Assembly: GCA_902772625.1 (NCBI GenBank) | Contig: CACYBP010000348.1 | Location: 1 to 6,971, forward strand | From: Oscillospiraceae bacterium | GTDB lineage: Bacteria; Bacillota; Clostridia; Oscillospirales; QAMX01 | Reading direction: 5' to 3' | Length of the DNA: 6,971 bases | Shown: piece after piece, positions 1 through 5,876 of the stretch | How positions within the stretch are numbered: position 1 is the stretch's first letter | Layout of the letters: every line of letters begins with the position of its first letter | The notes under the pieces: model-generated | What the model saw: the letters and a program-made list of their open reading frames with translations, nothing else | Databases searched by the model: none | What the model was told of the DNA's origin: nothing | Program-made: the position numbers and the translations under genes

Positions 1-396
1 CTCTTTGAGATCGCGCCGGAGAAAAGATACACCTCCGCCGATCTCGACTGGAGGAATAAAAGCTCGCGAAGCACGATAGAGATGTCCGATCCGGAATGCC
101 GTCCCGCGATCGCGGGGAAGGTGGAGGATATGTCCGGATACGACGTCGTCTTCGTCGGATTTCCCATCTGGTGGGGAAGAGAGCCAAGCGTGGTGGATAC
201 CTTCCTTGCGGGATATGATTTCAAAGGGAAAAAGATCGTCCCCTTCTGCACCTCCGGCGGAAGCGGCATCGGCAAGACCGCGGAACGCATCCGTTCCATC
301 GTCGGGGAAGGCGTCGACGTCGACGAGGGCCGGCGGATCGGCGGCGAGATCTCCGAGGCCGATCTGAAGCTCTGGATGGAAGGGCTTCTGAAATGA
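1..396 (+). CDS. Flavodoxin, 5'-truncated by the window edge
   Basis: This is the last 131 codons of a flavodoxin-family protein, a small FMN-binding electron carrier of the cytoplasm. The reading frame is open from base 1, so the first in-frame ATG (base 82) is internal and the true start lies outside the window. Visible landmarks, counting from base 1, are the strand-loop VVFVGFPIWWGREP at about residues 49-62, where the aromatic pair stacks near FMN in this family, and IVPFCTSGGSGIGKT at about 79-93, the second FMN-contacting loop (the phosphate-binding T/S-rich P-loop at the N-terminus is missing). The fit is to the short 'flavodoxin_4' type common in Clostridia, usually about 160-180 residues. 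One small oddity is WWGREP where relatives usually have WWYxxP. The stop codon overlaps the start of the following nitroreductase gene, suggesting co-translation and a shared redox role. The family call is firm; the redox partner is inferred. Confidence 0.9.
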   Translation, partial: LFEIAPEKRYTSADLDWRNKSSRSTIEMSDPECRPAIAGKVEDMSGYDVVFVGFPIWWGREPSVVDTFLAGYDFKGKKIVPFCTSGGSGIGKTAERIRSIVGEGVDVDEGRRIGGEISEADLKLWMEGLLK

Positions 397-1205
397 GTCT
401 TTCTGAAACGATCCGGACCAGACGAAGCGTCCGCACCTTCGACGGGAACGATCTGAAACCTGAGGACGCGGAGAAGATCGTGAAATTCGCCGAAACGGCG
501 GAGAACCCCTACGGTATCCCGATCACCTGGAAGGTGCTCAACGCCGGGAAACACGGGCTTTCAAGCCCGGTGATCGTCGGTACCGACACGTATATCGCCG
601 GGAAGCTGCGCCGTGTGCCGCACGCGGAGGAGGCGTTCGGCTATACCTTCGAGAAGGTCGTTCTTTTTGCCTGGGAGCTCGGCGTCGGTACGACCTGGAT
701 CGCCGGAACGATGAACCGGGACGCTTTTGAAAAAGCGATGGAGATCGCCTCAGACGAGGTCATGCCCTGCGTAAGTCCCCTCGGGTATCCCGCGCAGAAG
801 ATGTCTTTTCGCGAAACCGTGATGCGCAAAGGCGTAAAGGCCGCAAGCCGCGTCCCCTTTGAAGAGCTGTTTTTCGACGGTTCCTTTGAAAAACCTCTGA
901 CGAAAGAAGCGGCCGGAAAGCTTGCGGACGCCCTGGAAGCGGTCCGGCTTGCCCCGTCGGCCGTGAACAAGCAGCCCTGGCGCGTTGTTTTATGCGAAGG
1001 CGCGGCTCACTTTTACGAAAAGCGAAGCCGCGGCTGGGACGACGGCTCGTGGGATATCCAAAAGATCGATATGGGGATCGCTCTGTGCCATTTCGAGCTC
1101 TCGGCGGCTGCATGCGGCGCGAAGCTTTCCTTTGAGATCCGGGATCCGGAGCTTGCAGGCGCGGAAGAGCTTACTTATATCGCCACCTTCGGCTTGAAAG
1201 CGTGA
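393..1205 (+). CDS. Nitroreductase-family flavoprotein (TM1586 type)
   Basis: This 270-residue protein resembles the nitroreductase superfamily branch typified by Thermotoga TM1586, in which one chain carries two related half-domains. The N-terminus has the FMN-phosphate motif TRRSVRTF (9-16). LGVGTTWIAGTM (96-107) is the conserved mid-protein helix start. The second half opens with RLAPSAVNKQPWRVV (185-199), the classic APSxxNxQPW flavin/dimer motif, and DMGIALCHFELSA (226-238) is a further conserved helix. The start is supported by GGAAGGG at 378-384, eight bases ahead of the ATG, and by the four-base ATGA overlap with the flavodoxin gene. These enzymes use FMN to reduce nitro compounds, quinones or other acceptors with NAD(P)H; the physiological substrate here is unknown. 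The flavodoxin could be its electron donor, which is inference from coupling only. The family assignment is strong and the substrate cannot be assigned. Confidence 0.9.
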   Translation: MSLSETIRTRRSVRTFDGNDLKPEDAEKIVKFAETAENPYGIPITWKVLNAGKHGLSSPVIVGTDTYIAGKLRRVPHAEEAFGYTFEKVVLFAWELGVGTTWIAGTMNRDAFEKAMEIASDEVMPCVSPLGYPAQKMSFRETVMRKGVKAASRVPFEELFFDGSFEKPLTKEAAGKLADALEAVRLAPSAVNKQPWRVVLCEGAAHFYEKRSRGWDDGSWDIQKIDMGIALCHFELSAAACGAKLSFEIRDPELAGAEELTYIATFGLKA

Positions 1206-1229
1206 CGGGCTTAGAGCCGAAGCCTGTTT
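1206..1229 (+). terminator. Weak hairpin, possible terminator of the flavodoxin-nitroreductase operon
   Basis: Directly after the nitroreductase stop codon, bases 1206-1212 (CGGGCTT) can pair with 1220-1226 (AAGCCTG) around a seven-base loop, giving seven pairs including one G-U. Only three T residues follow, so it is a poor intrinsic terminator, and some read-through into the next gene is possible. It is the only terminator-like structure seen between the two genes. Confidence 0.3.
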
Positions 1230-1434
1230 CCCGGAAGAAAGGATTTCAAAACAGGAAGCAAGAGAGAAGGGGGAAGACGCTTTTCATGAGCGCGCCTTCC
1301 TCCCGTTCATACCCGGGTCTCCCGATCGCGCGGACGGGCAGCGTGCGCCGCGCGATGAAAAAAGAATGAGCGTGAATCTCTCTGATCCGGGGCGATGACC
1401 GCGGGATACTGAAAACGGAGGGAGTGATCGACGG
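1230..1434. other. Intergenic spacer without a supported gene
   Basis: This stretch lies between the nitroreductase and glycosylase genes. I see no convincing promoter: a GATACT near 1406-1411 has no good -35 partner. There is no RNA gene or repeat. A 27-codon open frame (1286-1369) exists, but it has a badly spaced ribosome binding site and arginine-rich, unstructured-looking content, so it is not called. The right end holds the ribosome binding site of the glycosylase gene (GGAGGGAG, about 1417-1424). Confidence 0.6.
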
Positions 1435-2634
1435 ATGACCGAACTGACGAAAACACAGGCGCGGCGATTTATCCTCGCCAGACAGGGCCTTCTCGGCGGT
1501 TATCGCTTTTGCGGCAAGGAGGGAGCGTACGGCTATATCAGACAGGCGGGATGCATCCAGTATGATCCGGTCGACGTGTGCGGAAAGAATGCGGAATTGA
1601 CGCTTCAGTCCCGGGTCAAGAGCTTTCGGAAGACCATGCTGGAGGAGCTTCTGTACCGCGACCGCCTTCTTGTGGACTACGCCGATAAAGAGCTTTCGAT
1701 CTGGCCCGCGGAGGATTGGCCGTATTTTTCTTCTTACCGTGAGCGAAGTCGTCTTCACGGCGCAGGCTTTCCGGGCCTTGATGAACTGGAGCGCCGGGCG
1801 CTTGCGTATATCCGGGCGCACGGGCCGGTCTCCGGCGAAACGCTTCCCATAGAAGGGGAGATCTTCTGGCATTCCTCCATGCATTGGAGCGGCGACTGGC
1901 ACAAGAAATCGAGAGCGGCCCGCTCGGTGCTGGAACAGCTCTATACCGACGGAATCCTGGTCATTCATCACAAAAACGGCTCGCGCAAGTTTTACGACCT
2001 GGCCGAACGATGCCTCGACCCGGCGCTGCTTTTGGCGAAACCGGCCTTTGAAGAGGAGGATGCGTTTATCAGATGGCGCATCCTCCGGAGGATCGGCGCG
2101 GTCGGGCTCCTCTGGAACAAAAATTCTCCTGCCTTTCTGGGTATCCCCATGAAGGCGGAACAGCGCAGGCGGGCGTTTTCTTCACTTGAATATGCCGGGA
2201 CCATTCTGCCGGTGCGGATCGAAGGGATCAAAACGCCCTTTTATTTCCGCTCGGAGGACGAGCCGCTGATGCAGGACGTCCTTATGGACAGAGTCGACCG
2301 AAAACCGCGTATGGAGTTCCTCGCGCCGCTGGACCCCTTGCTCTGGGACAAAGCTTTGATCGCGGCGCTCTGGGACTTCCGGTATTCCTGGGAGATATAC
2401 ACGCCGGAGGCCAAGAGAAAGTACGGATACTATACTTTGCCGATACTCCGGGGGGAGAGGTTCATCGGGCGGATCGAAGCGACGGCCGATCATAAAACCG
2501 CCGTTCTCCGCGTAAAAAACGTCTGGTTCGAACCGGACGTCGGCCCGACGCGCGCGATCCGGGCTTCCCTTGACCGGACGCTGAGCAGGTTTGCGGAATT
2601 CAACGGGTGTTCAGCCGTGGAAATTCTGACGTGA
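1435..2634 (+). CDS. YcaQ-family (AlkX-like) winged-helix DNA glycosylase
   Basis: This 399-residue protein belongs to the HTH_42/YcaQ family, whose members are DNA glycosylases that remove alkylated bases and unhook nitrogen-mustard-type interstrand crosslinks (known for E. coli YcaQ, about 410 residues, and Streptomyces AlkZ). The N-terminal helices lead to the catalytic motif QYD at 42-44 inside GCIQYDPVDV; this is the QxD signature of the YcaQ branch rather than the QxQ of AlkZ. Winged-helix units follow (about 115-190 and 205-260). The C-terminal part carries the diagnostic block FLAPLDPLLWDK (295-306), then WEIYTPEAKRKYGYYTLPIL (319-338). ATG 1435 was chosen for the upstream GGAGGGAG, although the spacing of about 10-12 bases is a little long; upstream GTG codons run into stops. 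It appears to be a stand-alone gene, facing convergently onto the minus-strand membrane protein gene. Family membership is firm; lesion specificity is inferred from the motif. Confidence 0.92.
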   Translation: MTELTKTQARRFILARQGLLGGYRFCGKEGAYGYIRQAGCIQYDPVDVCGKNAELTLQSRVKSFRKTMLEELLYRDRLLVDYADKELSIWPAEDWPYFSSYRERSRLHGAGFPGLDELERRALAYIRAHGPVSGETLPIEGEIFWHSSMHWSGDWHKKSRAARSVLEQLYTDGILVIHHKNGSRKFYDLAERCLDPALLLAKPAFEEEDAFIRWRILRRIGAVGLLWNKNSPAFLGIPMKAEQRRRAFSSLEYAGTILPVRIEGIKTPFYFRSEDEPLMQDVLMDRVDRKPRMEFLAPLDPLLWDKALIAALWDFRYSWEIYTPEAKRKYGYYTLPILRGERFIGRIEATADHKTAVLRVKNVWFEPDVGPTRAIRASLDRTLSRFAEFNGCSAVEILT

Positions 2635-2716
2635 ACCTGCGAGCAGAAGCCTTTCGGGACCCGGCGATCCCGGAAGGAAAGAGGGGAGAAGACCCTGCGG
2701 AGCGAAAAAAGAAAAA

Positions 2717-2749
2717 ACGCGGGGCTGTGCTTTCGGCACAGCCCCGCGT
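2717..2749 (-). terminator. Strong intrinsic terminator of the minus-strand membrane protein gene
   Basis: Bases 2717-2730 pair perfectly with 2736-2749 (14 pairs, mostly G-C) around a five-base loop, TTTCG on the plus strand. On the minus strand the hairpin is followed by a U-rich run, the complement of the A-rich tract at 2705-2716, which is the classic layout for termination of leftward transcription. On the plus strand no T-run follows, so for the convergent glycosylase gene it can act only as a weak stop or a 3'-end-stabilising hairpin. It begins about 54 bases past the stop codon of the minus-strand gene. Confidence 0.93.
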
Positions 2750-2803
2750 CAGCTATTCAGATCAGGCCTTTAACCGCGGCAAGCGCTTACATGAAGGCCG
2801 CCG

Positions 2804-4165
2804 TTATTTCCCCGGCAGGTAAGCGCCGGAGGCGCCCTGAAGCTTTGCCTGCTTCTTCAGGGCCTTTTTCTGCTCCTTCATGAGCTTTCGCTGTTCTTTC
2901 TTCCGGTTTTTCTCCTCGGTTTGATTGCGCCAGCCGTATTCCCGCGCCATCTCGCTGAGCACCGGCGCATAATGGGTGCTGAGATCCACGCGGCGGAGCT
3001 TTCCGTCGGCGCCGTCCACCTGGATCTGGCATTTGTCCCAGCGCGTGATCAGGGTGAACCTGCCCGTAAGGGGGATCGTGCGTCTGATCAGATGGAAGGA
3101 CTTTCCGGCAAAAACGATCCCGTTCCCGGTGTCCAGAAGCCACCCCGCCATGTATTTCGGAGCCTTCTTGGGGAAGGAACCCAGGCCGGAGGCGGCGTAG
3201 GCTTTGAGAATGCGCTTTGCCGCGGGAAAGCTCCTTTTCACGTAGGCGGGAGCCGACGGGGAGAGCGGAGCGTAGATCTCGGGATTCAGGCGGCCGCGCT
3301 TTTTGCGGAGCGTATGCTTGAAGCTCTTCCAGAAGAGCCCGCGGCAGTATTTTGTGAGCAAATACCCCTTCCGCGCCAGGATGAGGGAGAAAAGGAACAC
3401 GATCACGTTGATGACGATCAGGACCTCGGGGGCGTAAAGGGCCAGGACCCACATCACAGTCGAAAAGAGCTTTTTCACCACCTCGGCCGCGGTGGTGGTG
3501 AAGGGCTCGGGGGACAGGGCCACAAGAAGGTCCAGGAAAGCCCGGGCGAATTTGATGACCAGATACTGTGCGATCCCCGCAAAGAGCATGAACACGCCCC
3601 AGAGCCACCTTCCTCCGGCTGAAACCGCCGAAGCAAAGGCGTTCGGCGCGGCGAAGGCCGCGGCGGGGGCGACCACCGGCATGATCAGGATCAGATAGGG
3701 GGTGAAGCGCACCACGACGCCCAGACCGTCGATCAGCTTGGTGATGGCCGCTTCGGTGGCGGCCGAGATGCCGGGCACGTATTTCAGGACCAGATGGGCG
3801 ATCCCGATCAGAATGCAGGCCGAAAACAGGATCCAGCAGACGACCTGATTGGAAAGAAGGACGTTGGCATCGATGGCCGATTGAATGCTGGGGTTTACGT
3901 CGACGCCGCCGTGGCTGAGAAGCGCGATCCCCGAAAGGATCGCCAGATTGAACATGGGATCCAGGGGCACCAGCGCGTATGCGCCGAGCACGCCGTTGAT
4001 GCTGTCGGTGGCATAATTCCCGAGCACGTTTTCGCTTTCGGCGATCTCACGCAGGGGATCGGAACCGTCAGAGGCGGCAAAGGCGGGAAGCGCGACGGTC
4101 AGCGCGATCAGAAGAAACAGAGCGGCAAAACGGACCGCGGGAAAGATCTTTGATCTATTACGCAA
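2804..4165 (-). CDS. Multi-pass membrane protein, DUF4126-like core with a long basic C-terminal tail
   Basis: The protein is about 453 residues from the proposed TTG start. A basic N-terminus and hydrophobic stretch ending in LPAFA-AS (about 27-32) look like a signal peptide. Hydrophobic segments follow at about 60-85, 105-128, 148-175, 185-218 and 233-265. The last pair contains KFARAFLDLLVALSPEPF (about 205-222), then LALYAPEVL; this spacing resembles DUF4126 membrane proteins. That similarity is my pattern reading and is moderate. After the last segment comes a tail of about 185 residues: a basic region, a possibly beta-rich stretch around GRFTLITRWDKCQIQV (368-383), and a Lys/Glu-rich helix (about 412-442) ending near the C-terminus. 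The start is TTG because GAGGTG (4173-4178) is a perfect Shine-Dalgarno six bases before it; the alternative GTG (4172-4174) lies inside that site. It has its own promoter and terminator, so it is monocistronic. Function unknown. Confidence 0.8.
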   Translation of the reverse strand: MRNRSKIFPAVRFAALFLLIALTVALPAFAASDGSDPLREIAESENVLGNYATDSINGVLGAYALVPLDPMFNLAILSGIALLSHGGVDVNPSIQSAIDANVLLSNQVVCWILFSACILIGIAHLVLKYVPGISAATEAAITKLIDGLGVVVRFTPYLILIMPVVAPAAAFAAPNAFASAVSAGGRWLWGVFMLFAGIAQYLVIKFARAFLDLLVALSPEPFTTTAAEVVKKLFSTVMWVLALYAPEVLIVINVIVFLFSLILARKGYLLTKYCRGLFWKSFKHTLRKKRGRLNPEIYAPLSPSAPAYVKRSFPAAKRILKAYAASGLGSFPKKAPKYMAGWLLDTGNGIVFAGKSFHLIRRTIPLTGRFTLITRWDKCQIQVDGADGKLRRVDLSTHYAPVLSEMAREYGWRNQTEEKNRKKEQRKLMKEQKKALKKQAKLQGASGAYLPGK

Positions 4166-4172
4166 GAAGACC

Positions 4173-4178
4173 ACCTCG
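4173..4178 (-). promoter_or_regulatory. Shine-Dalgarno site that decides the TTG start
   Basis: Read on the minus strand, these bases are GAGGTG, an exact match to the complement of the 16S 3' end. It sits six bases before TTG (4163-4165). The upstream GTG usually taken as the first start codon (4172-4174) overlaps this site, and nothing resembling a ribosome binding site precedes that GTG. The start is therefore most likely three codons further in. Confidence 0.65.
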
Positions 4179-4238
4179 ATTCGCGGATTTCAGAGGATTC
4201 TGGATCACGGAAAGGCTTTCCGGAAAATTCTTATCCTC

Positions 4239-4267
4239 AGTATAGCATAACCTCTCCGTAAAAACAA
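4239..4267 (-). promoter_or_regulatory. Sigma-A-type promoter of the minus-strand membrane protein gene
   Basis: On the minus strand there is a -35 TTGTTT (4262-4267), a 17-base spacer, and a -10 TATACT (4239-4244) preceded by TGC, the extended -10 element. Transcription would begin near 4232, leaving a leader of about 65 bases before the TTG start. The hexamers and spacing are good but not perfect, and no operator could be recognised. Confidence 0.75.
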
Positions 4268-4376
4268 AGGGCAAAGAGACGAAAGAAGCGCTTTTCGCCC
4301 GTTTTCTGACGGCCTTTTCCCGGCGCAATGCACAAAAGAGGCCCGAAAGACTTTGAAAATCCGTTCCGGATTGCCC

Positions 4377-4406
4377 TTGGCAGGATAAGACGAAACGTGG
4401 TATAAT
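4377..4406 (+). promoter_or_regulatory. Sigma-A-type promoter of the queuosine-precursor transporter operon
   Basis: A -35 TTGGCA (4377-4382) and a perfect -10 TATAAT (4401-4406) are separated by 18 bases. The -10 is preceded by TGG, an extended -10 that compensates for the long spacer. Transcription should start around 4412-4414, so the RNA opens with about 24 bases and then the preQ1 riboswitch. An ATG at 4420 would lie only about seven bases from the RNA 5' end with no room for a ribosome binding site. Confidence 0.85.
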
Positions 4407-4436
4407 CAGCCGTATCCCGATGGGGAGAAAACTGAA

Positions 4437-4475
4437 CAGGGTGTTTCTTGATAACCACCTGAAAAAAACAAGGAG
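4437..4475 (+). promoter_or_regulatory. preQ1-I riboswitch controlling translation
   Basis: This leader folds as a preQ1 class I aptamer, which binds 7-aminomethyl-7-deazaguanine, the queuosine precursor. P1 pairs CAGG (4437-4440) with CCTG (4458-4461) and extends by U4442-A4457 and G4443-C4456 with G4441 bulged. The loop carries CTTG (4447-4450), which pairs perfectly with the tail CAAG (4469-4472) to form the P2 pseudoknot, with a further U4446-G4473 wobble. Between P1 and the tail is the characteristic A-run (4462-4468). C4455, in the family's UAAC loop segment, corresponds to the ligand-pairing cytosine of the Thermoanaerobacter aptamer. The tail continues into AAGGAG (4470-4475), the ribosome binding site of the transporter, so ligand binding should hide it and switch translation off. 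The downstream VUT-family gene fits this ligand. I rate this strongly supported by structure and context. Confidence 0.9.
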
Positions 4476-4485
4476 TCTGATCATC

Positions 4486-5205
4486 GTGAAAAAAACCGTG
4501 CTTGAATTCCGCAACCTTCTCCGGAACGTTCCGCCGATCCTGGTGTCGCTTCTGATCCTGTCCGTGGTGGGCATGAATCTTTTGGCGAACAAGAGCATCG
4601 ATACCGGCGTGGACTGGCTGGCGCTGGATTGCGGGATCCTTTTTTCCTGGCTCACCTTTCTGTCCATGGACGTGCTGACCCACGCCTACGGCCCGCGGGC
4701 GGCGTCGCTTCTTTCTTTTGCGGCCCTTCTCATGAATCTTCTGATGGCCCTGATCTTCTTTATCGCAAGCCTGATCCCCGGCGTGTGGGGGGAAAGCTTC
4801 GTGGAGGGAAGCGAGGAGATCCTCAACACCGCTCTGAACAACACCTTCGGCGGGACTTGGTTCATCATCCTCGGAAGCTCGGTGGCCTTTATCGCCTCGG
4901 CCCTGATCAACAATTTCCTCAATTACGGCGTCGGAAAGCTTCTTAAAAAGGACGGGGGCTTCGGCCGGTTCATCCTGCGCGCTTACGTATCCACCTTCAT
5001 CGCCCAATTCGCTGACAATCTCATTTTCGCGCTTCTGGTCAGCAAGATCTTCTTCGGCTGGACCCTGATCCAGTGCCTGACCTGCGCCCTGACAGGCGCT
5101 GTGCTGGAGCTTCTTTTCGAGGTGGTGTTCTCGCCTCTGGGTTACCGCCTGTCGCTTGCCATCGAAAAGGGAGGAAAAAACCGTCTTTCCTCTGAGAAAG
5201 GATAA
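4486..5205 (+). CDS. VUT-family queuosine-precursor transporter (YhhQ-like)
   Basis: This integral membrane protein of 239 residues belongs to the VUT/YhhQ family, which imports 7-deazaguanines such as preQ0, preQ1 or queuine for tRNA queuosine modification. Hydrophobic segments lie at about 17-35, 45-66, 72-98, 124-143, 163-187 and 190-216. The family signature is DVLTHAYG (62-69); the later FIAQFADN (171-178) and LELLFEVVFSPLGY (207-220) also match the YhhQ pattern. The start is GTG 4486, ten bases after AAGGAG (4470-4475); an in-frame ATG at 4420 would add 22 residues encoded by the riboswitch itself and is rejected. An SDR gene follows after three bases, so they should be co-translated. 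Regulation is by the preQ1 riboswitch. Whether the substrate is preQ1, preQ0 or queuine cannot be told from sequence. Confidence 0.92.
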   Translation: MKKTVLEFRNLLRNVPPILVSLLILSVVGMNLLANKSIDTGVDWLALDCGILFSWLTFLSMDVLTHAYGPRAASLLSFAALLMNLLMALIFFIASLIPGVWGESFVEGSEEILNTALNNTFGGTWFIILGSSVAFIASALINNFLNYGVGKLLKKDGGFGRFILRAYVSTFIAQFADNLIFALLVSKIFFGWTLIQCLTCALTGAVLELLFEVVFSPLGYRLSLAIEKGGKNRLSSEKG

Positions 5206-5208
5206 CGC

Positions 5209-5856
5209 ATGAACGTCGTCGTCACAGGTTCTTCGCGGGGCATAGGCCGCGCCATAGCGGAAAAATTTCTGGAGGAGGGCTATCCCGTCGCGGGCGTTGA
5301 TCTCCGGGAGGGGACTCTTTCCCGCCCGGGGTATAAGCACGTCCGGAAGGACATCCGGGATATTCTTCCGGAGGATCTACCGGAGCCGGGGATCCTGATC
5401 TACGCGGCGGGAACCCTCGAAGAAGAGGACGCCCTCGAGATCAATCTCCGGGCCACCCTGGAGCTGAACCGCAGGCTGGAATCGGCGCCTTCGGTCAGGT
5501 CGATCCTCTTCATCGCCTCGGCCTCGGCCCGGAACGGGGCGGAGTTCCCGCTCTACGCGGCCAGCAAGGCCGGGATCGTGGGCTACATGAAAAACCGCGC
5601 CCTGAACCTCGCGCCCCGGGGGATCACGGTGAACAGCATCTCTCCCGGCGGCGTGGTCACCGAATCCAACGAACACATTTTAGAGGACGAAAGGCTCTAT
5701 GCCGCCGTGAAAAACGAGACGCTTCTCGGGAAATGGGCCGAGCCGGAGGAGATCGCCGAGCTTGCTTTTTTTCTCACGGTCAAAAACCGCTCGATCACCG
5801 GGGAGGATATCCTCATCGACAACGGCGAGATGCTGAAATCGAATTTTATCTGGTAA
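5209..5856 (+). CDS. Short-chain dehydrogenase/reductase, compact
   Basis: This 215-residue Rossmann-fold oxidoreductase has the cofactor motif TGSSRGIG (6-13). An acidic residue ends the second strand (GVDLRE, D31), which favours NAD(H) over NADP(H). KDI (47-49) contacts adenine, and YAAG (65-68) stands where the family has NNAG. Catalytic residues are N79, S104 (in FIASASARNG), Y116 and K120 (YAASK, 116-120), and the SPGGVVT loop (145-151) follows. PEEIAELAFFL (179-189) and ITGEDILIDNG (196-206) complete the C-terminal family pattern, with DNG in place of DGG. It is shorter than the usual 240-260 residues. The start is ATG, six bases after AAAGGA (5197-5202), and it lies three bases after the transporter stop. 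The substrate is unknown. Its place behind the preQ1 switch might link it to deazaguanine or redox metabolism, but this is only inference. Confidence 0.9.
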   Translation: MNVVVTGSSRGIGRAIAEKFLEEGYPVAGVDLREGTLSRPGYKHVRKDIRDILPEDLPEPGILIYAAGTLEEEDALEINLRATLELNRRLESAPSVRSILFIASASARNGAEFPLYAASKAGIVGYMKNRALNLAPRGITVNSISPGGVVTESNEHILEDERLYAAVKNETLLGKWAEPEEIAELAFFLTVKNRSITGEDILIDNGEMLKSNFIW

Positions 5857-5876
5857 ACGAAAAGGGGAAAGACGCC

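Noticed and set aside
1286..1369. 27-codon open frame in the spacer before the glycosylase gene
   Set aside because: It has only a distant purine-rich stretch upstream, and its arginine/serine/proline-rich product has no recognisable feature. It looks fortuitous.
1246..1971. 241-codon open frame on the minus strand
   Set aside because: It is antisense to the well-supported YcaQ-family gene, with low-complexity basic content and no family resemblance.
2787..3622. Long overlapping frames on both strands inside the membrane-protein gene
   Set aside because: They are by-products of high GC content; only the minus-strand frame ending at 2804 has a signal peptide, membrane segments, ribosome binding site, promoter and terminator.
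4269..4306. Imperfect hairpin GGGC/GCCC followed by GTTTTC in the divergent spacer
   Set aside because: The arms are interrupted and no plus-strand transcript is expected to enter from the left, so a terminator role has no support.
4420..4485. ATG 4420 as start of the VUT transporter, adding 22 residues
   Set aside because: These bases form the predicted RNA 5' leader and the preQ1 riboswitch. The ATG is about seven bases from the predicted transcription start and has no ribosome binding site.
4237..5340. 367-codon open frame on the minus strand
   Set aside because: It is antisense to the transporter and riboswitch. The product is rich in His, Gln, Asp and Lys with no membrane or domain pattern, as expected from the reverse of a hydrophobic gene.
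5733..5876. ATG 5733 as the start of the DUF6198 gene
   Set aside because: It lies 124 bases inside the SDR gene and encodes a non-hydrophobic extension unlike the family; GTG 5877 has a good ribosome binding site.
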